A program made the position numbers and the translations under genes. This document shows, piece by piece, positions 31,993-45,800 of a DNA stretch of 64,000 bases (positions are counted from its first letter, which is position 1; each line of letters begins with the position of its first letter). The DNA is from Heliocybe sulcata (Eukaryota > Basidiomycota > Agaricomycetes > Gloeophyllales > Gloeophyllaceae), in contig ML213528.1 of the NCBI GenBank assembly GCA_004369045.1, forward strand, positions 312,864-376,863. Direction: 5' to 3'. A model generated the notes under the pieces. That model saw only the letters and a list, made by a program, of their open reading frames with translations. It had not been told where the DNA came from and ran no database searches.

Positions 31993-34887
31993 ATGACTAG
32001 TCCTCCACCTCGTCCTTCGACAAGTCCTCTTGTGTCGCGTAAACCAGTGTCTGGGAGCTCTCCGTCACCTTCCCCAAGTCAAGGAAGGAATCCTGTCTCT
32101 CTAAGGCTCTATAAGGTACTCGGTGCTGGTTTTGAGGATGAACCGACCAAGGAGGCTCTCCGCACGTTGTCTGAGCTGTACGGCGCCACTACAGCTAACG
32201 GGACTCGGGCGACGCTTGTGAATGGCAAGGCCACGAAGGAAGACCACCAGGATGACTTTGACTCGGATGACGGTGATAGCGAAGAGGACACGTCTGAGGA
32301 AAGGAAGCTTTCGCTGGGTCCATTCTTGTCCGATGAGGTGGTTGCGCCTACCGGGGCTGCGGCTCACGCCAGAAAGAATCTGAAGAGGGATATAGATGTC
32401 AAGCTTGCTGGCAGTAGTCGAAAGTTTCTTTCGGCGTTGGGAGGGGTCGATCAAGTGAGTAGTCGTTGCTTCGGGTGTGAATGGATCGTCATCCATCTCA
32501 TCACCGCCTACTGCTGGCTTGATTATGATCCATAATATCTTTTGTATCTACCCTCATACAATCACAACTTGTAACAGAAATTGGACGCACTCCAAGAGCA
32601 TATCACAACAATGCGCGCGCAATGCGATCAAGCGCATAGCCAACTCCAGACGACAAATGACGCCTGTAAGTCCTTGCTCGACCAGGCAGGCAATTTGCGT
32701 CAGGAAAGGTGAATGTCCCTGTCACAAGCGCAACAGTGGTGATCTGACCGAGCACCTAGGGATACGGTTGCCTCGCAGCAGTCCATCTTGAATCTTTTTC
32801 TGGCGCGGTTTACTTTGACTTCCGAAGAGGTCACCGCTCTTACTTCCCGGGATGTCCCGCCTGGGAAGCGTTTCTTTGCTGCCATGGATAAGGCGGTGAA
32901 GATCCGGGAGGACTGCCGAGTTCTGATGTCCGTCGATGGTCCTACTAAGGCCGGGTCAGTGGAATCTCATGAGTAGTGATGAACCGAACACCGTGCTGAT
33001 ACTTAGTAGACTCGATATCATGACTGCAACGTCTTCAAACCTGGAGCAAGCTTATGACAAGATATTTAGGTATCTGACCAGCGAATTCCAGACTCTTGGA
33101 CGTGGCAATAGGGATCGAGAGAGAAGTGTGGATCCGGATGCCAATCTAGAGGCTTCTCCGACGCTGAAGGAAGCTGTCCGCAGGCTACGAGATCGACCAG
33201 AGCTACTTTCGTAAGTCTTCCTGTATGGGTTGTGTTGTCCTTGTCTCACATACGCATATTTCAGGGATGCGCTCGCGGTGCTGTCACAGACAAGACAGTC
33301 CACCTTGTTAGCCACTTTTCTTGATGCGCTTACTCGTGGCGGGCCATCTGGTCTTCCCCGGCCTATCGAACTACACGCGCACGACCCTCTGCGGTACATC
33401 GGCGACATGCTAGCTTGGCTCCACCAAGCTATAGCTGCTGAGCGTGAGTTTATGGAGAGCTTGTTCGGGCTGGGAAGAGAAGGGGCAGGGAGGATGATAG
33501 GCAGTGTTAGAAAGTTTGAGAAAGGGAGGATGGGAGAGGCTGAGGAGTGGGTTGGGGATATGGTTGATAAGAATGTTGGAAAGCTGTCTGGTCCTCTCAA
33601 GGTAAGATATACCTGTGCTGATGCATGCGGTCGCTGCTCACAACTGTTTGCAGCTCCGAGTGCAACAAACTGTGCGATCACAAGAGAGCCCTATCCTTGC
33701 GAACAAAATCGCGAATCTCCTAAAATTCTATGAACTGACGGTGCGGAGAACAATTGGCGAAGAGGCGGCTTTGTCAGAGGCTCTGAGAGAGTATGCTGAT
33801 GAATGTTGCTTACCGATTGCGAGCTAATAACGGCTATAGGATGAGCGATGTCTCCAACAAGGTCTTCTTTGACGCCCTCGAAGCACAAGGCCGTGCATTG
33901 TTACGAGTAATCCTGGTTAGTCGTCCTTGGCAGATCTCAGCCTTACGGATCGTCTGCTCATCCCTGGCTGGATATAGGATCTCAACGACGCCGCACTCGC
34001 TCCTCCAGCGCCAGTCCAAGATCATATGCAAGCGCTTCGTGATATTCTGTCTATGTACGATTCGTCTCGACTGGATGACTCCAGTGCTCCCGAGGCAGAG
34101 GAGCCCGTCGGAAACGGGGCAGCGGAGTCGTCTGCGGATTACGGTGTTGAGCGGGTGTTGGATGTCATGATTGACCCTGCGCTCGAAGTTTGCCTGACGG
34201 CAGCTGAGGAGAAGAAGAGAATCAGGCCGACGTGGGACGGGCCTGTGTTCGTCCTCAACTGTCTAACCTACCTCCAGGTGCGTTCACCTGGTGTCGGGTC
34301 GCCGCCGGTCCTTGACGAACCGCTCATAATTTCGTACCTCGCATGATAGGACGTTCTTGAACCCTATGCTTTCGCCTCCACCAAGAGAGAGTCGCTAAAT
34401 GCAATGATAGAGACGAGGGTAAACCAGCTCGCGGAAGAACATTACCAGGACTTGTTGAAGGATACAGGTTTGAATGTCATCGTTGCCGCTATTGAATCAA
34501 AGCCCGCAGGAGTAAGTAGTCTTTCTGTCATAGCGCAACCACTGAGCAAAATCGAATCTGCCTCCCGAACAGGAACCGCTCTCACATGTCGACACGGCGC
34601 AACCGCACGAGCTCTCAGCCGTTCTGCAGAAGTTCTCGACATGGCTATCCGGTCTTGAGGTCATGCATTCTCCTCGACTAGCCCGCTTGGCGGTGCAGCG
34701 CTTGCACTCTCAGATACACCAGACGGCGTTGGCCCGGCTGGCGAGGACATATCAGAGTATTTGTGAGGAAGTGAGAAAGCCGGAGAATAGATATGAGGCT
34801 GCAAGCACGTTACTTGGAGGGCAGCGACCATTTGGGCAGATTCATTTGCTTAGACAGATTTTCGGGTTAGGGGACGAGGATATGTAG
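31993..34887 (+). CDS. COG6: Conserved oligomeric Golgi complex subunit 6
   Basis: Ten exons: join(31993..32454,32578..32708,32760..32954,33010..33210,33265..33601,33654..33790,33840..33915,33978..34277,34350..34511,34573..34887), 771 residues, phases consistent. The N-terminus is Ser/Pro-rich, then [20 protein letters not shown] opens the COG6 domain. A coiled-coil region follows around [18 protein letters not shown]. Then come [28 protein letters not shown], the conserved [40 protein letters not shown] and a C-terminal [20 protein letters not shown]6 belongs to lobe B of the COG tether, which captures retrograde vesicles at the Golgi. It starts 201 bp after the stop of the E1-alpha gene on the same strand. 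Intron 1 (123 bp) is longest. An acidic insert ([17 protein letters not shown]) near residue 85-100 is specific to this protein. Confidence 0.92.
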
Positions 34888-35304
34888 GTGCGACAGTATT
34901 TCCCATATGGAGAGGCTATGCTGACATTGGTAACGAAGATGAAAGTCGGTCAGAGGCAGCGTATTTGGGGCATCCTCTCAACGGAGGGTCCCCGCTCCGT
35001 GGCGGCACCCTCGAAGCATATGGTGTCCCAATCGGCATAGTCCTCTCTCATTATGTTTGGCAGCCCTCAGGCTTTGTATCCATCGGACGACTCACGAAAG
35101 GTCATTCCTTGGACAATCTTCAGAGGTGTCTTAAGTGATCATGTATAATTAGGCTTATAGTGTGGGACGTCTAGTTTTCCGTGAAAAATGAGGTCATACG
35201 CGCCAATCGATTGTTCGCAGATTGTGACACATACAAGCACGTGTCGGGAGGTCACACCGTATCAGTGACCGCCGCATCGCAGACGTCTTCACCTTACCGA
35301 TTAC
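34888..35304. other. Intergenic downstream of COG6
   Basis: No supported gene. Its end supplies the left 8-bp target copy of the inverted-repeat element. Confidence 0.4.
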
Positions 35305-35761
35305 GTTTCCATAGGACCCGGGTGACTACTATATATGTCTGTCGGGTTTTTTGCATTTTTGAGGGCGAAAAATTGGCCGTATGTCTGTCGGAAATAGCAT
35401 TTTTCAGGCTTCTGAGAGCGCTCATGAGGGAAATGTCTGTCGGATATAGCATTTTTGAGGGCCGCGGGATGCTAGACCAGGCCTGGCGGGCAGAATATTA
35501 CCGGTTGGGCAGTCGTATAGATCCGCCTTCATGGCGGACGGCGGGAAGCGCTCTGACTTAAGGTCGAAAACTTACCGAAGACACTGAAAAATCGCTGAAA
35601 ACGTCTTTCTGCGACCCGCCGTAGCGCCGGATAAGGCGTGGGAATGCGAAATGTCTGTCGGAAATAGCATTTTTGAGTCCAGTTTGGCCGCATTTTTGAG
35701 GTCGATTTGGGGCGATTTTCCCGACAGACATACATAGTAGTCACCCGGGTCCTGTTTCCAT
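35305..35761. mobile_element. MITE: 441-bp element with 34-bp TIRs and 8-bp target duplication
   Basis: The element spans 35313-35753. Its left end (35313-35346) begins AGGACCCGGGTGACTACT and its right end (35720-35753) is the reverse complement with one mismatch. The flanks carry a perfect 8-bp direct repeat, gtttccat, at 35305-35312 and 35754-35761, the target site duplication. There is no transposase gene. The interior holds four copies of tgtctgtcgg (35336, 35382, 35434, 35652), mostly followed by aaatagcatttttgag. An 8-bp duplication fits hAT or Zisupton/KDZ-type DNA transposons (known for these families), so it is likely mobilised in trans by one of these. The near-perfect TIRs and perfect duplication point to recent insertion. 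Confidence 0.92.
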
Positions 35762-38700
35762 GCTCTACTTCAGCTGCCAGTACTCCATTGCGCGTCTGCG
35801 AGAACTTCAGGTCCTTGATTAACCATGCCTTCGACGTGTGCACCGTTCTTACACTCGGAGTTCCTCGCAGCATCGGCGTTCTCACATCTGACTAGTCACC
35901 TCTATCACGGCAGTCGTCTCCCGCTCTTCTGCTGAGCAGATTACACGGCATTGTTCCACTTTCACAATACGCGGATCTATCACCGACTGATTGTCACCGA
36001 CTGATTTTTTTGATCACATAGCATCGCGAGCCAGGTTTATTAGGCTATCTACCGGTCTCCGCCTCCCCGTCTGGAGATATTGAATGACGGAAGCTTTTAC
36101 CATGCTGCGACTTGTGACCTGTTGCTCATGCAGTGGAAGTTTGTCGGGCATCCCACCGGTCCGTTCTAACAGTCCAACTTCTCACTGCGCGACGACTGAT
36201 CGAGATAATCAGCCCCACAGCGTAGATATTGGTCTACCGGTGAATAAGCTGTAGCTGGCATCAGTCTCTTCGGTGCGAAGTGAAAGCCGTATTTAGGGCA
36301 CGTGTTAACAATCTGCGGGACAGAGAAAGACATCTTTGTAAGTCCCTTCTCTTCTTCATTCTATCTATAGGCATTCGTGGCTGTCAATATGGCCGTCGTG
36401 CATGCACTTGCGTGCTCCTTCAGGCCGGACTCGAACTCATCATGTGGATTACTAGCGCACACGGCGGCTGATTCGCGCTCGATGCTCACTCCAGGAAGCA
36501 AACAGAGGGCGGCGATACATCGGCTCAATATCTGCGTAACAGTGATCCATCTGCAAGTATATCTCGTCTTGAATGAACGTCTTCTGACGATCTACTGCCT
36601 TCCAGTACAGGCTGGCGCGATAAGATAAAACGAGCGATAAACCATATCGACGGGGACGGATTGAATCCGCTGAGCATGAACCCTCCGACGGATCACAAGC
36701 TGCACTCTTGGTGCAATTCACGGCTCTCTGGTCCACATCTTCCGACGGATAGAACAAGAGAAATTTTCAGCACGTTCCTGTCTCACGGCCGAAGTCTGCG
36801 CACTTTCTCGCAGGTTCTCTGGTGTTATACGCGCCCATGGCTGAGGCGAGGCGCGTGTGGGCCTCCGATGAATCGCACTTGATGTACGACAATCCCGATT
36901 ACGCCGTGCTTCCTGGTTAGTGCCAAGTTGTTGTGAATACCTAGGTTACCGATGCTGCTTCTGGTGTTGCTATCTGACGACACGTTGCCGCAGATAATGT
37001 CTGTATATGCTCTGGTGGGTGGCGCCGTAAACGCCCTGGCCACACCTCTGAACAATTTGGAACACGGGGCCTCTCTGACGGCAGAACATCGTCACGACGA
37101 GTCTGGTATTTGTAGGTGTCATTCGTCTGGGGTACTCAGCGTTGTGTTCGGCGGAATTAGCTAGTGCGCACAGCGCTCTAGAAGACCGTTGAGTGACCCT
37201 GCTATTCTGTTGACAAATTAGATGAGGTACAGCTACTGAACGTTCTGGAAGTCGACTCGTTTGCAGCGCTTCCTGAACGTGCTTGCTTTCAGCATGTAAA
37301 CAGGAATGTCATTAGGTAAGAATGTTCTTGGGCCTCTTCACATTCTCCAGATGCTATCATACACACAGCACACGACATGGGCCGCGTCTTCAAATTCTCG
37401 GAGCCGAGCTCTTCCATCGCTTCGTACCAAGCCTAACCCCGTCTCCAGGACTTCATGCCGTAACAGCAACCTGTTTACGTCAAGAGGAAAAAAACGTATT
37501 CCAATTCATGCAAGCAAGCGACGGGTAAAGCTGTTACTCCGCGGGTCAGGCATCTTGTCGCATGGTGGATCACCAGGGACGTGCACTGCTGTGAAGACAG
37601 CAAGCGCATCTCGATCCGGGGATCTCTGGCCATCCGAGTAGGTCCCTGTGGGCTCAGGCCGGGCAAGCGAGGCGTCATTCTGTAGATGCAGGGCATGCGG
37701 CTGCCTCGCTGCAGCTGTGCATAATTCTTTCTTTTCCCGCTTTCGGGGCTACAACTAGGAACCTGCGCTTTGAGCGGAGACTCCCAGTTGGCAGCTCCGA
37801 CTGTAGTGGACGCGGATAGCGTCAGGAAGGGAGGTCTGTTGCAGTGTTGCTGTGAGATGCCCACGTTGCTGGGCGCTCGCGATATTCGGAAGAGCTCCCA
37901 AGTTGGACGGTGAGTTTGTTCACGTGTCTTCATTGCTGCGACTATCATGTGGAGGATCGTATAGCAATACTGACGAGCAGTTCAAGGACAATAGGTGCTG
38001 TGCACAGTGCCTTTACCGCATTATGCTGGATGTCTTCTGTACAGCTCTCCGAATGTATTGCTTGAATGACGGATCATGCCAACCCTTGAGCCACTCATCC
38101 ATACGGCCAAGACAGGTATTGAAAGCAACGACACGCATGCTACCTTTTCCGGCACATACAGCGGTCGATCCTTCTGTATTGCAGCGCAGTGTCCTAGATC
38201 CGCTGACTCTATCGATAGCGAAATGAACTCCATCCGTTCATCTCCCGCGTCTAGCAGTGTTATCTCGAATCCAATGCAGCGATCCATCTATGAAGGGGAT
38301 CGCTGGGTGCTTTAATGCTGTGAGGCTGACAATAAGGCGAGCCCCGTGGTGGGCGCGAGGCGGGCTGCGACGTGGTCTTAGCTCGCCAGCGCAGTCGATG
38401 GTGTTCGGCTACAATCCGAGCTGGCCAGAGACGGAGCGGATAAAGAGAGCAGGAGCATAAGTTGGATGTTCCGCCAATACTCCGAGCTACACAGCGATCC
38501 CATTCCTCTGCTATCGATCGCTATAATCTCCGTAAAGACCGCTCTGCGCGGGGTGCAAGGCAGGTGATGCGATAAGATCTGTAAGCCGCCGGGGAAGGTA
38601 CGCAGGGTGTGTATAAGCAGTGTGAGCGCGCCACCGGAGACGGATGGTGCAGCCCATTTAGGAAGGAATGTAAGTGAGAGCGTAGGGCCTGTGGCGCTCC

Positions 38701-41067
38701 TCAGTTAAGCGTCCGATACAGCGCGAAATGAGCCGTGGCCAATCGCGTCCTCCGGAAATGAGGACGCCGGTGGGTGTCCTCTGTGGCGTGATTGTTAGCT
38801 GCGCCGGTATTAGTTGCCCTTTGTTCATGTGGACTCGGACGTTGTGGGTCCCGCGCAGGTACGTCCGGGATTGGGATCCTCTGAGAATTGAATAGTGCAG
38901 TTCTATTGCTGGACCCGGCGGCTGATGCTTGGTCCCTGTCGGGCCTACTATCGTATTCATATGTACTCTCGGCCTGTTATGATCAGGATCGCAGCATATG
39001 CATACGCAGTTGTAGGTGCGGGCGCGCCCGGGATGGCAAGGGGCAGTGAACGCCGGCCGAGAGGATTCGGCATCCTTCGTTTCGCCGGACGCCCATTGGC
39101 TAGTGGGTAGACGGGAGTATCGAGCAGGGCGGGTGAACTCGGGGTGGTCGCAGTTGGAGGTGAATAACTAGGTTCAGCGCCATATGCTTGCGGTGGCGTG
39201 CGTTCCGTGGATCCAATAGGGCCTGCGCTGGTGGACATGAAAAGCGCGCCGCGTCCGACGCGTCCGGTGAGGTCACTGTGCTGACGACGTCGTCATCTCC
39301 GTCCCTGTAGATTAGATGTGTGCGTCTGCGGATGAAGGCCTCGTGGAGTGCCCACAACGAGTTAGTGGACCTGATATATATTCGACCCGCGTGCATCCCA
39401 TTTGCTGCGGTACTATGTTCCGGAATGTGGAGGGCGCCTGCAATCTGCATCCGGATCCGGATGCAGAATTTTCCACTTGGGCTAGCAAGGACAATGACAA
39501 CTGTATGCGATCATATACCAGGGATTATTGTGTCTTGGAACGAGAATTTAGAGACGGCCGAGATGCCAGGCGAAACATCATGAACCCGAATCCGAATTTA
39601 CAATCTTCTCGTGCACACGAGTGGTGAGTTATTCGAAATGTACAAGCCGACCATCCGACCATGACAAAGCCAGTCCCTTCCAGAACCCAAACGTACATCC
39701 ACAAGCCCCAAGCGCCCGAAGCTAATCGCGGGTTGACCCCGATCCGCCTGGGACGGGAAGGGATGCTGTGCTGTAGCCTCGAAGAAACCTTATTGAGTAT
39801 TGTCGGAGGACAAGAAGGGACGGGCGGGGGGAGATAAGATAGAAGTCGGAACTTGCCTACGGGCGCCTGGGGGAGAGACAAGTATGGGAGTTAAGGAGGC
39901 TTGTTGGCCTGCCTGGACGTGACAGCCTTCATGTTCAGGCATCCCATTGGAGGAAGCCAAGTAGGTGGTCTGCAGGCTTGAGATACGCCGAGTAGGAACT
40001 GTATCAACCAGGCAACGTTGCGGGGAGTCCGTCTTCCATACGAGGTGTCCAAACTGAACTCTAGGTGTGTCTATTGGCAGGCCAAGAGGCGCCACGCGGG
40101 GTGCGATTGGATGGATGTGTGCACGGCGAGTGCGTCTGCCTGCGGCGTTTAGCTATAGCCCCCGGCCTGGAGCTATGGAATTGAGATGATAGCTGAGGCC
40201 TGAGGCCTAATGGGGGCTGGGGACGCGATTCGACCGAGAACACAGGAGGCGTTAGTAGAGCTTCGTTTGCGAGTCTGCGGGAGGTTCTAGGCGTACGTAT
40301 TAGTAGCCGCCCGAGACTGCTATAGCGAGACCGAGAAATTCGGTGTTGGTCAGCACTGCTTATTGAGAAGAACAAGGTGATTCGATGGGCTGTGGTTGTG
40401 GATCAGTCAGCGATGGCACGTCTTGACTCGAATGGCGTAGAAAGCAATCGCAGAAGCTTAGATTAGACAATCGCAGACCGGGACGGACATACGAGACAGG
40501 AAGCTGCACCACAGGAATAGAATTCGGATTCATAGATGGGTTCATAGATATTTAGCAGATACGTCGATGGAGCTGGAAAGGCGTGCCCGAGGGAGATACC
40601 TCGGCCGGAGTCGGGAGAGCTGGTGGCCCGATGCGTGCGATGGGAGATGGCACGCATTGGGCCACCCTGGCGGATCGCATCGACTGGCTAGACTGGAAAG
40701 ACTGTGCGGGTATCGGTGCGGATGCGGGGGTGCACTGCACGCGTGGGGGGGCTACGCCTGCGCTGCACAGAAAGGCTGGCAACGAGGCAGGTCACCTGGA
40801 GCGGCACGCCTTCCCAAAGCGGAAGTAGACTGGGACACGGATATTATGTAATGCAGGGCCACCCATATCGGGGCGGGGACATTGCTTGCTCATCGGGGCT
40901 TTGAGTCAACGGGGCGACCTTTCCCGCAATCCTTTATAGCTCATCCCGCCATGCTTGCCTCTGACGCCACACTGCCCCGTTTATAACCCCCTGCACGAAA
41001 CTTGTCTCTTTTCCTGTACTAAACCCCTTGTGAAGCAACAACCAAGCCGCTCCCTCCCTCCCTCGCG
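35762..41067. other. 5.3-kb gene-poor stretch
   Basis: Many short frames on both strands, none with a recognisable motif. The most protein-like is on the minus strand at 38957-39238 (MSTSAGPIGSTERTPPQAY, Pro/Ser-rich), which can be joined by a 34-bp GT-AG segment to 38658-38955. No family is recognised, so it is not called. At the right end gtttataacc (about 40979-40988) is a possible TATA box for the gene at 41068. Confidence 0.45.
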
Positions 41068-42054
41068 ATGACATACGACTACGACTACCGCGCCCCCACC
41101 CCGCCCCCGACCCCGCCGCACTTTAAGCACAAGCACGCGCTGCCACACCATTCATCCTCGAAGCACTCGCCCGTGCGGGCGTACGACATCTCGTGTTTCC
41201 TCGACCCGGCGTACGCCTCGGGCTCGTCGTGCTCCCAGTCCTCGTCGTCGCCGTCCTCGGCGTATATAGACCGCCATGGCGACCTGCACGACCCCGACTA
41301 CCGCCCCTTCGCGCACGGCCCTGCGGGGACGCGCAACAGGGCGCATGGGGGCGGGATTAATGTTGACACGCCGAGCGACGACGACGAGAGCGACGGGAGT
41401 GAGACGGAGAGGGTGCACAGACATACCCGCTTGACGACGTACCCGCATTTGCAGCGCCACCAGGACAGGGGGCGCAGCGAGAGCGGGTCGCGGACGCGAC
41501 ACCCCAGTCCGCGGCGGTACGTGCCTTATTACGAGCCGCCGTACGCGACGACGGGGCTGTCGTCGTCGCCTGAAGAGGACGATGCCACCGCGACCGCGTC
41601 GAATTGGATGGGGCACTACGGCAACAATGTGAGGATTAGGCGGGCAGATGAGGAGGAGAACCCGTTCGAGGATGGATTTGGGTATGAGGATGAGGATGCG
41701 GAGAGGAAGGGGAGGAGGTTGTTGAAGACGCGGAGGTTTTCGAGGAGGGAGAAGAGGAAGAGTAAGGAGGAGAGTCGTGATTTGGAGAAGCGGGAAGTGG
41801 CGCGCACGCCTACGCCGTATCATTTTGATCTTGACGAGGAGCCCGAGGAGGGTGCGCAGGATCTTATCCCGACTCAACCAGAGTGGACGTGAGTCTTCTT
41901 ATGCCCTCCTCTTCACCGCGATACTCATTCAAGTGCCTTCAGACCCACCTGCACGCAGTCCATCCGCCGCCAATGGCAATCCGTCTCGCTCTCCCTGCGC
42001 TTCTCCATCTTCCGCGCGCGCCGACGACTCCGGGGGAAGCTGCTGAACAAGTAG
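41068..42054 (+). CDS. Low-complexity fungal protein of unknown function
   Basis: Two exons: join(41068..41888,41943..42054), 310 residues; intron 54 bp (an acceptor 9 bp earlier is also possible). The protein is mostly disordered: Pro/His-rich at the start (YRAPTPPPTPPHFKHKHA), Ser-rich at 50-65, then acidic and Arg-rich blocks. One ordered-looking stretch is NWMGHYGNNVRIRRADEEEN, followed by a basic run (RRLLKTRRFSRREKRKSK). The C-terminus encoded by exon 2 is an amphipathic basic helix (SLSLRFSIFRARRRLRGKLL), possibly membrane- or nucleic-acid-associated. Codon use is strongly GC-rich as in the conserved genes. I do not recognise the family. A TATA-like sequence lies about 85 bp upstream. 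Confidence 0.75.
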
Positions 42055-42705
42055 CCTCTGCCCTCGCGTCCGTGCCACATGCATCTCGATTCACTGCAAT
42101 CCCACTTCCTACCTTCGGTCTGGGACACGAACTATGTTCATTGCTACCTCGGCTCCTAGAGCCGGCTCTCACACCAAACCAAACGACGAGCGACACCCGC
42201 GGCACCTGGTTCCACGCGCGGGGTTCTCCTCGCTCGACCCCCCGCTGCTGACGACTTGCGTAGAGTCGGAGCACGCAGCGTCTTCACGACCCCTCACGAC
42301 CTCTTCTTTTCTCTTTGTCTTCGCCACGCGCTGGCTGTTTTCACGCTCTCGCTCGGGAATGAGGACGCAGTCGCCCCTGTTCCCGCTGTGCATATATGTT
42401 TTCCATTCCCTCCAACGGTTCCTCATAGACGAAACCCCGCGCGATCACTACGTATTCCTTTGGGATTTCTGCATCACTTTTTCATGCATACGGGCTTGTT
42501 GGTTCGATCTGCCCGCCACGCCATTCACGCCTTTCGAACTCACGGACACCACGCTTATGGACGCATTGTTTGGTTTGGATTTGCTGGCGAAGGTGCTTTC
42601 CTCGTTGGTAGGAGGAGGAAGGTGGTTGGCTTGGTAGATCGGATTGCTACTGTGGTAGTATACAAGACGTATGAGGATGAATGAATGAATTATATGGATC
42701 ATTAT

Positions 42706-42821
42706 TGTGTCTTTTGAGTGGTGTGATTCTCGAATCGCACTTGTAAGTGCGCCCGCCTTTTACTGTGTCTTTTGAGTGGTGTGATCTTTCGAATCGCACT
42801 TGTAAGTGTGACTGCCTTTTC
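42706..42821 (+). repeat. 58-bp tandem duplication
   Basis: Two copies of a unit starting tgtgtcttttgagtggtgtg, at 42706 and 42764, with a few differences. Each contains tcgaatcgcacttgtaagtg. Confidence 0.85.
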
Positions 42822-45800
42822 AGATTCCGAATCGATGCACAGTTCTCGTGGATCTGTGCGGGCTGCTCTGCTTGTGCAGCGTGTGGAAGTTAATGTCGGG
42901 AAAACGAAGGTGGGTGGACCGATGCTGTTCCCTCTTTTCCTTAGTCATGGAGTCTATTACCGAGGAATGCTCGGGATACGGTTTACGCAGTGTTGTGTTC
43001 ATGTGCGTGACCGTTCGCAGAGGAATACAGTGTTTTATTAGAACGAATGTGGTCAGCAAGGGAGAGCGAGGCCGAGGGCACATGGATGGCCCTTCCTGCC
43101 TGCCTCTGTGAATGTGAAGTTTTCGTTTTCGAGCGCGTGCAGGTCTGTGATATTGATAGTCGCCCGTCAGGGCCGTCGGAGGTGTGGGAGGACGGAGTTT
43201 GAATAGGAGGTCTAAGGAGAAAGGCTGGGACAGCCGCGGCTCGAACGGTGAGGGACGCGTAGTTACGGCGGGATTCGGATGTCATTGGCTCGAGTGCTAG
43301 TTGGCGGTGGTGTGGCTTGAAGTAGATTAGGAGATGTTAGAGCGCTGGAAATGGGGGGCTCTGTTCGGCTGGTCTGGAGGTGCGTGCTTGCAGGGATGCG
43401 AGAGGCCGCTGAGAATAGGAACGAGCGATGCCACTCGGTCACGCTTTGTTTTACGTGCTGTATCATTCTCTCCACGCTCGAATCAACTATGAACTCTAGG
43501 CTTTGGGATGTGGAGGAGTGCAGCTGCCCGAATGGATAATCTCGGGATCGGAGGTGAGTAGACGATCGAATTCGTTGATCCGCGCTATGACGCCGACGTG
43601 ACGCAACCTTCATCTTATCTTCCTTTGACACGATCTATAGCGTCCCGGGCTGGTAAGGAATGTTCGCCTTGCATTTGTCCTTTATTTTACTAACAGCAAC
43701 GCATACATCCATAGGGAGAAATCTGCTTCCGTGTCTGCAATCCATGACGGAGCTCCGATCTCGCGGACACGCAAGCAGACCCAGGTGGTTTAGACTCTGG
43801 CTCGTGTCAGCGTTGCTTTCGCAGACTCGCACCGCTCCACACTCACCTGCAGCGTTGCCAGGGACGGCTTGCTTGATCCTGCAGGACCGCTGGATACTAC
43901 CAGAACAATGCGCGGCTCGACGTCATCCAGGTACTACGGACTATTTCTGATAGAGAGATGATGTATTCTGTGACACTGGGTGGGGTGCGTGGCTGGGATC
44001 AGAACTGGTTGATGCGAGATACGGTGCGTTTGGTGGGAATGGAGGATATACTGCAGCTCCTGCTCGGCTCGGTTGTTCTAGTATTTGACAGAAACGTGAG
44101 TTCGACTCCGCTCTACATCGTCGTTGCAAATGTTCTCCATTCTTTAGAATCCTCTGGTTCCTTGTTGACGTTGGTCACCCGTTTCTTACAGCGGTCTTCG
44201 GGCATCCTGGGTACCTGAAGACTTCATTAATCATTCCAGCTCTTTTCGACTCCTGTTCAACGTTCAGGATCAGTTGTTCTAGCGCTGGGTAGAGCCCGAC
44301 GCATTTGACACACTCTGCGCCGTCCGGGAGGTGTTTGTCCCGCAGCATCTTCACCTTCAGAATGACGGATACTTATCACAGACTGCATTGCGAACAACCA
44401 TTCTCGACAGTGCCTTGGCCTTAGCACCAGACCAGCAAGTCCCACAACATCTTTCTGGCTAGCAGCAGCCCCCAACTCTCAAATGTTCGAGGGCAGACTG
44501 AGAAGCTCGTCAAGATATCCTCTTCTAGCCCTGGAAGGGGTACTTTGATGCGCTATCTCCGTCTATTCGCGCCTCGAAGAGCCAGGTACAGTAGCCTCTT
44601 TGACATCTCACCTACGAGCGCCGCTTGGAGTGGGCGCATATATCTACTTCTCTTTAGTTCCCGAGACAGAATGCTACTGATTTTCAGCCGTTAGACTCCA
44701 AGCAGTTCTCGACTTTCCGGAGCAGACGAGGGGGCCTCATCTTGAGATGCCTGGATGGGCTTCTCGTAAACTGGGTGCGTCGGCCTCTTCATCTCGTTCC
44801 AGGCGGGAAGGGAGCATCTCGGTACGTTCTGTCCACGACAGTAGGGTACATAGGATGGCTTGTCACGCTCGTTGGACTGGCGCGCATACATCTGCCTATG
44901 GTGCACTAGGCTCTGTCCACCAGCCTTCGCTTTCGGACCGAGTTACAGTACACTGGATCTCTCGCCAATCTCCTCGTTGCGCCTGCCGATGATCTTATCG
45001 TCTCATCGGGCCAGGCGGAATCAGATGGCCAGCGCGTGCGGCCCTCGAAACCAGCGTGCATCGGAGCCCGGGCCTGAGATCTGAGGTGAGTGAGTAGTAG
45101 GTAGTTCTTCCAGCCTCGGTGCGCAGCTGGCGGGCATCCTACACGCGCTGGGCACGGGGCGATCTTATTGTCGACGCAAAGACTGATCAGGGTGTATCGC
45201 ACTGACAAGCTCGCGCATATCATGATCATAGCGTAAAAGATGGACAGGGAAGATAGCCGAGAGAAGCGCACAGGCGATGCGCGATTGCCTCGAGATTGCG
45301 TGCGGATATGAGATGCCCAGGTTCATCTCGCTGGCTGGGAGGGGGCAGTCGAGCAGCGAAAGATGGGATGCGTGGTACTCGATCGTCGGAACGGGATAGG
45401 GAGCTCCTCTGAAGGGTATAAGTATGCGAGATGCGCGCACTACTAAGCTTCAATCAAGTGCTGTCGTGGCTTCTTGCTGTGCATTATCTTATAGAATAAA
45501 GTTGAAGACCGCTTCTGGCCAACCCTGCTCACCCTGCCCTATCTCCAGCGCTCCTAACAGTGCGATGCACAAGGCGCGAGCAAGTAAAGCTTGACTCATA
45601 CCCTACTGATCCTGTACTTGAATGCAACATGCTCGCCTACTCAGAGAAAATGGCAAGTATAGATGAATGTATACCTGCAGCGGCGCACGGAGACCAGGTC
45701 AAGACGTCCATATGAAGCAGGCTATCGCGCTAGTAATTCACTGCGTTAATCGTTAATCGAACAGAAGACGTCCGTACGATCACGTGAATATCCTGCATGT

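Noticed and set aside
38658-39238. Minus-strand frames that can be joined into about 190 residues
   Set aside because: Needs a 34-bp intron and yields low-complexity Pro/Ser sequence without a known domain; left as unannotated.
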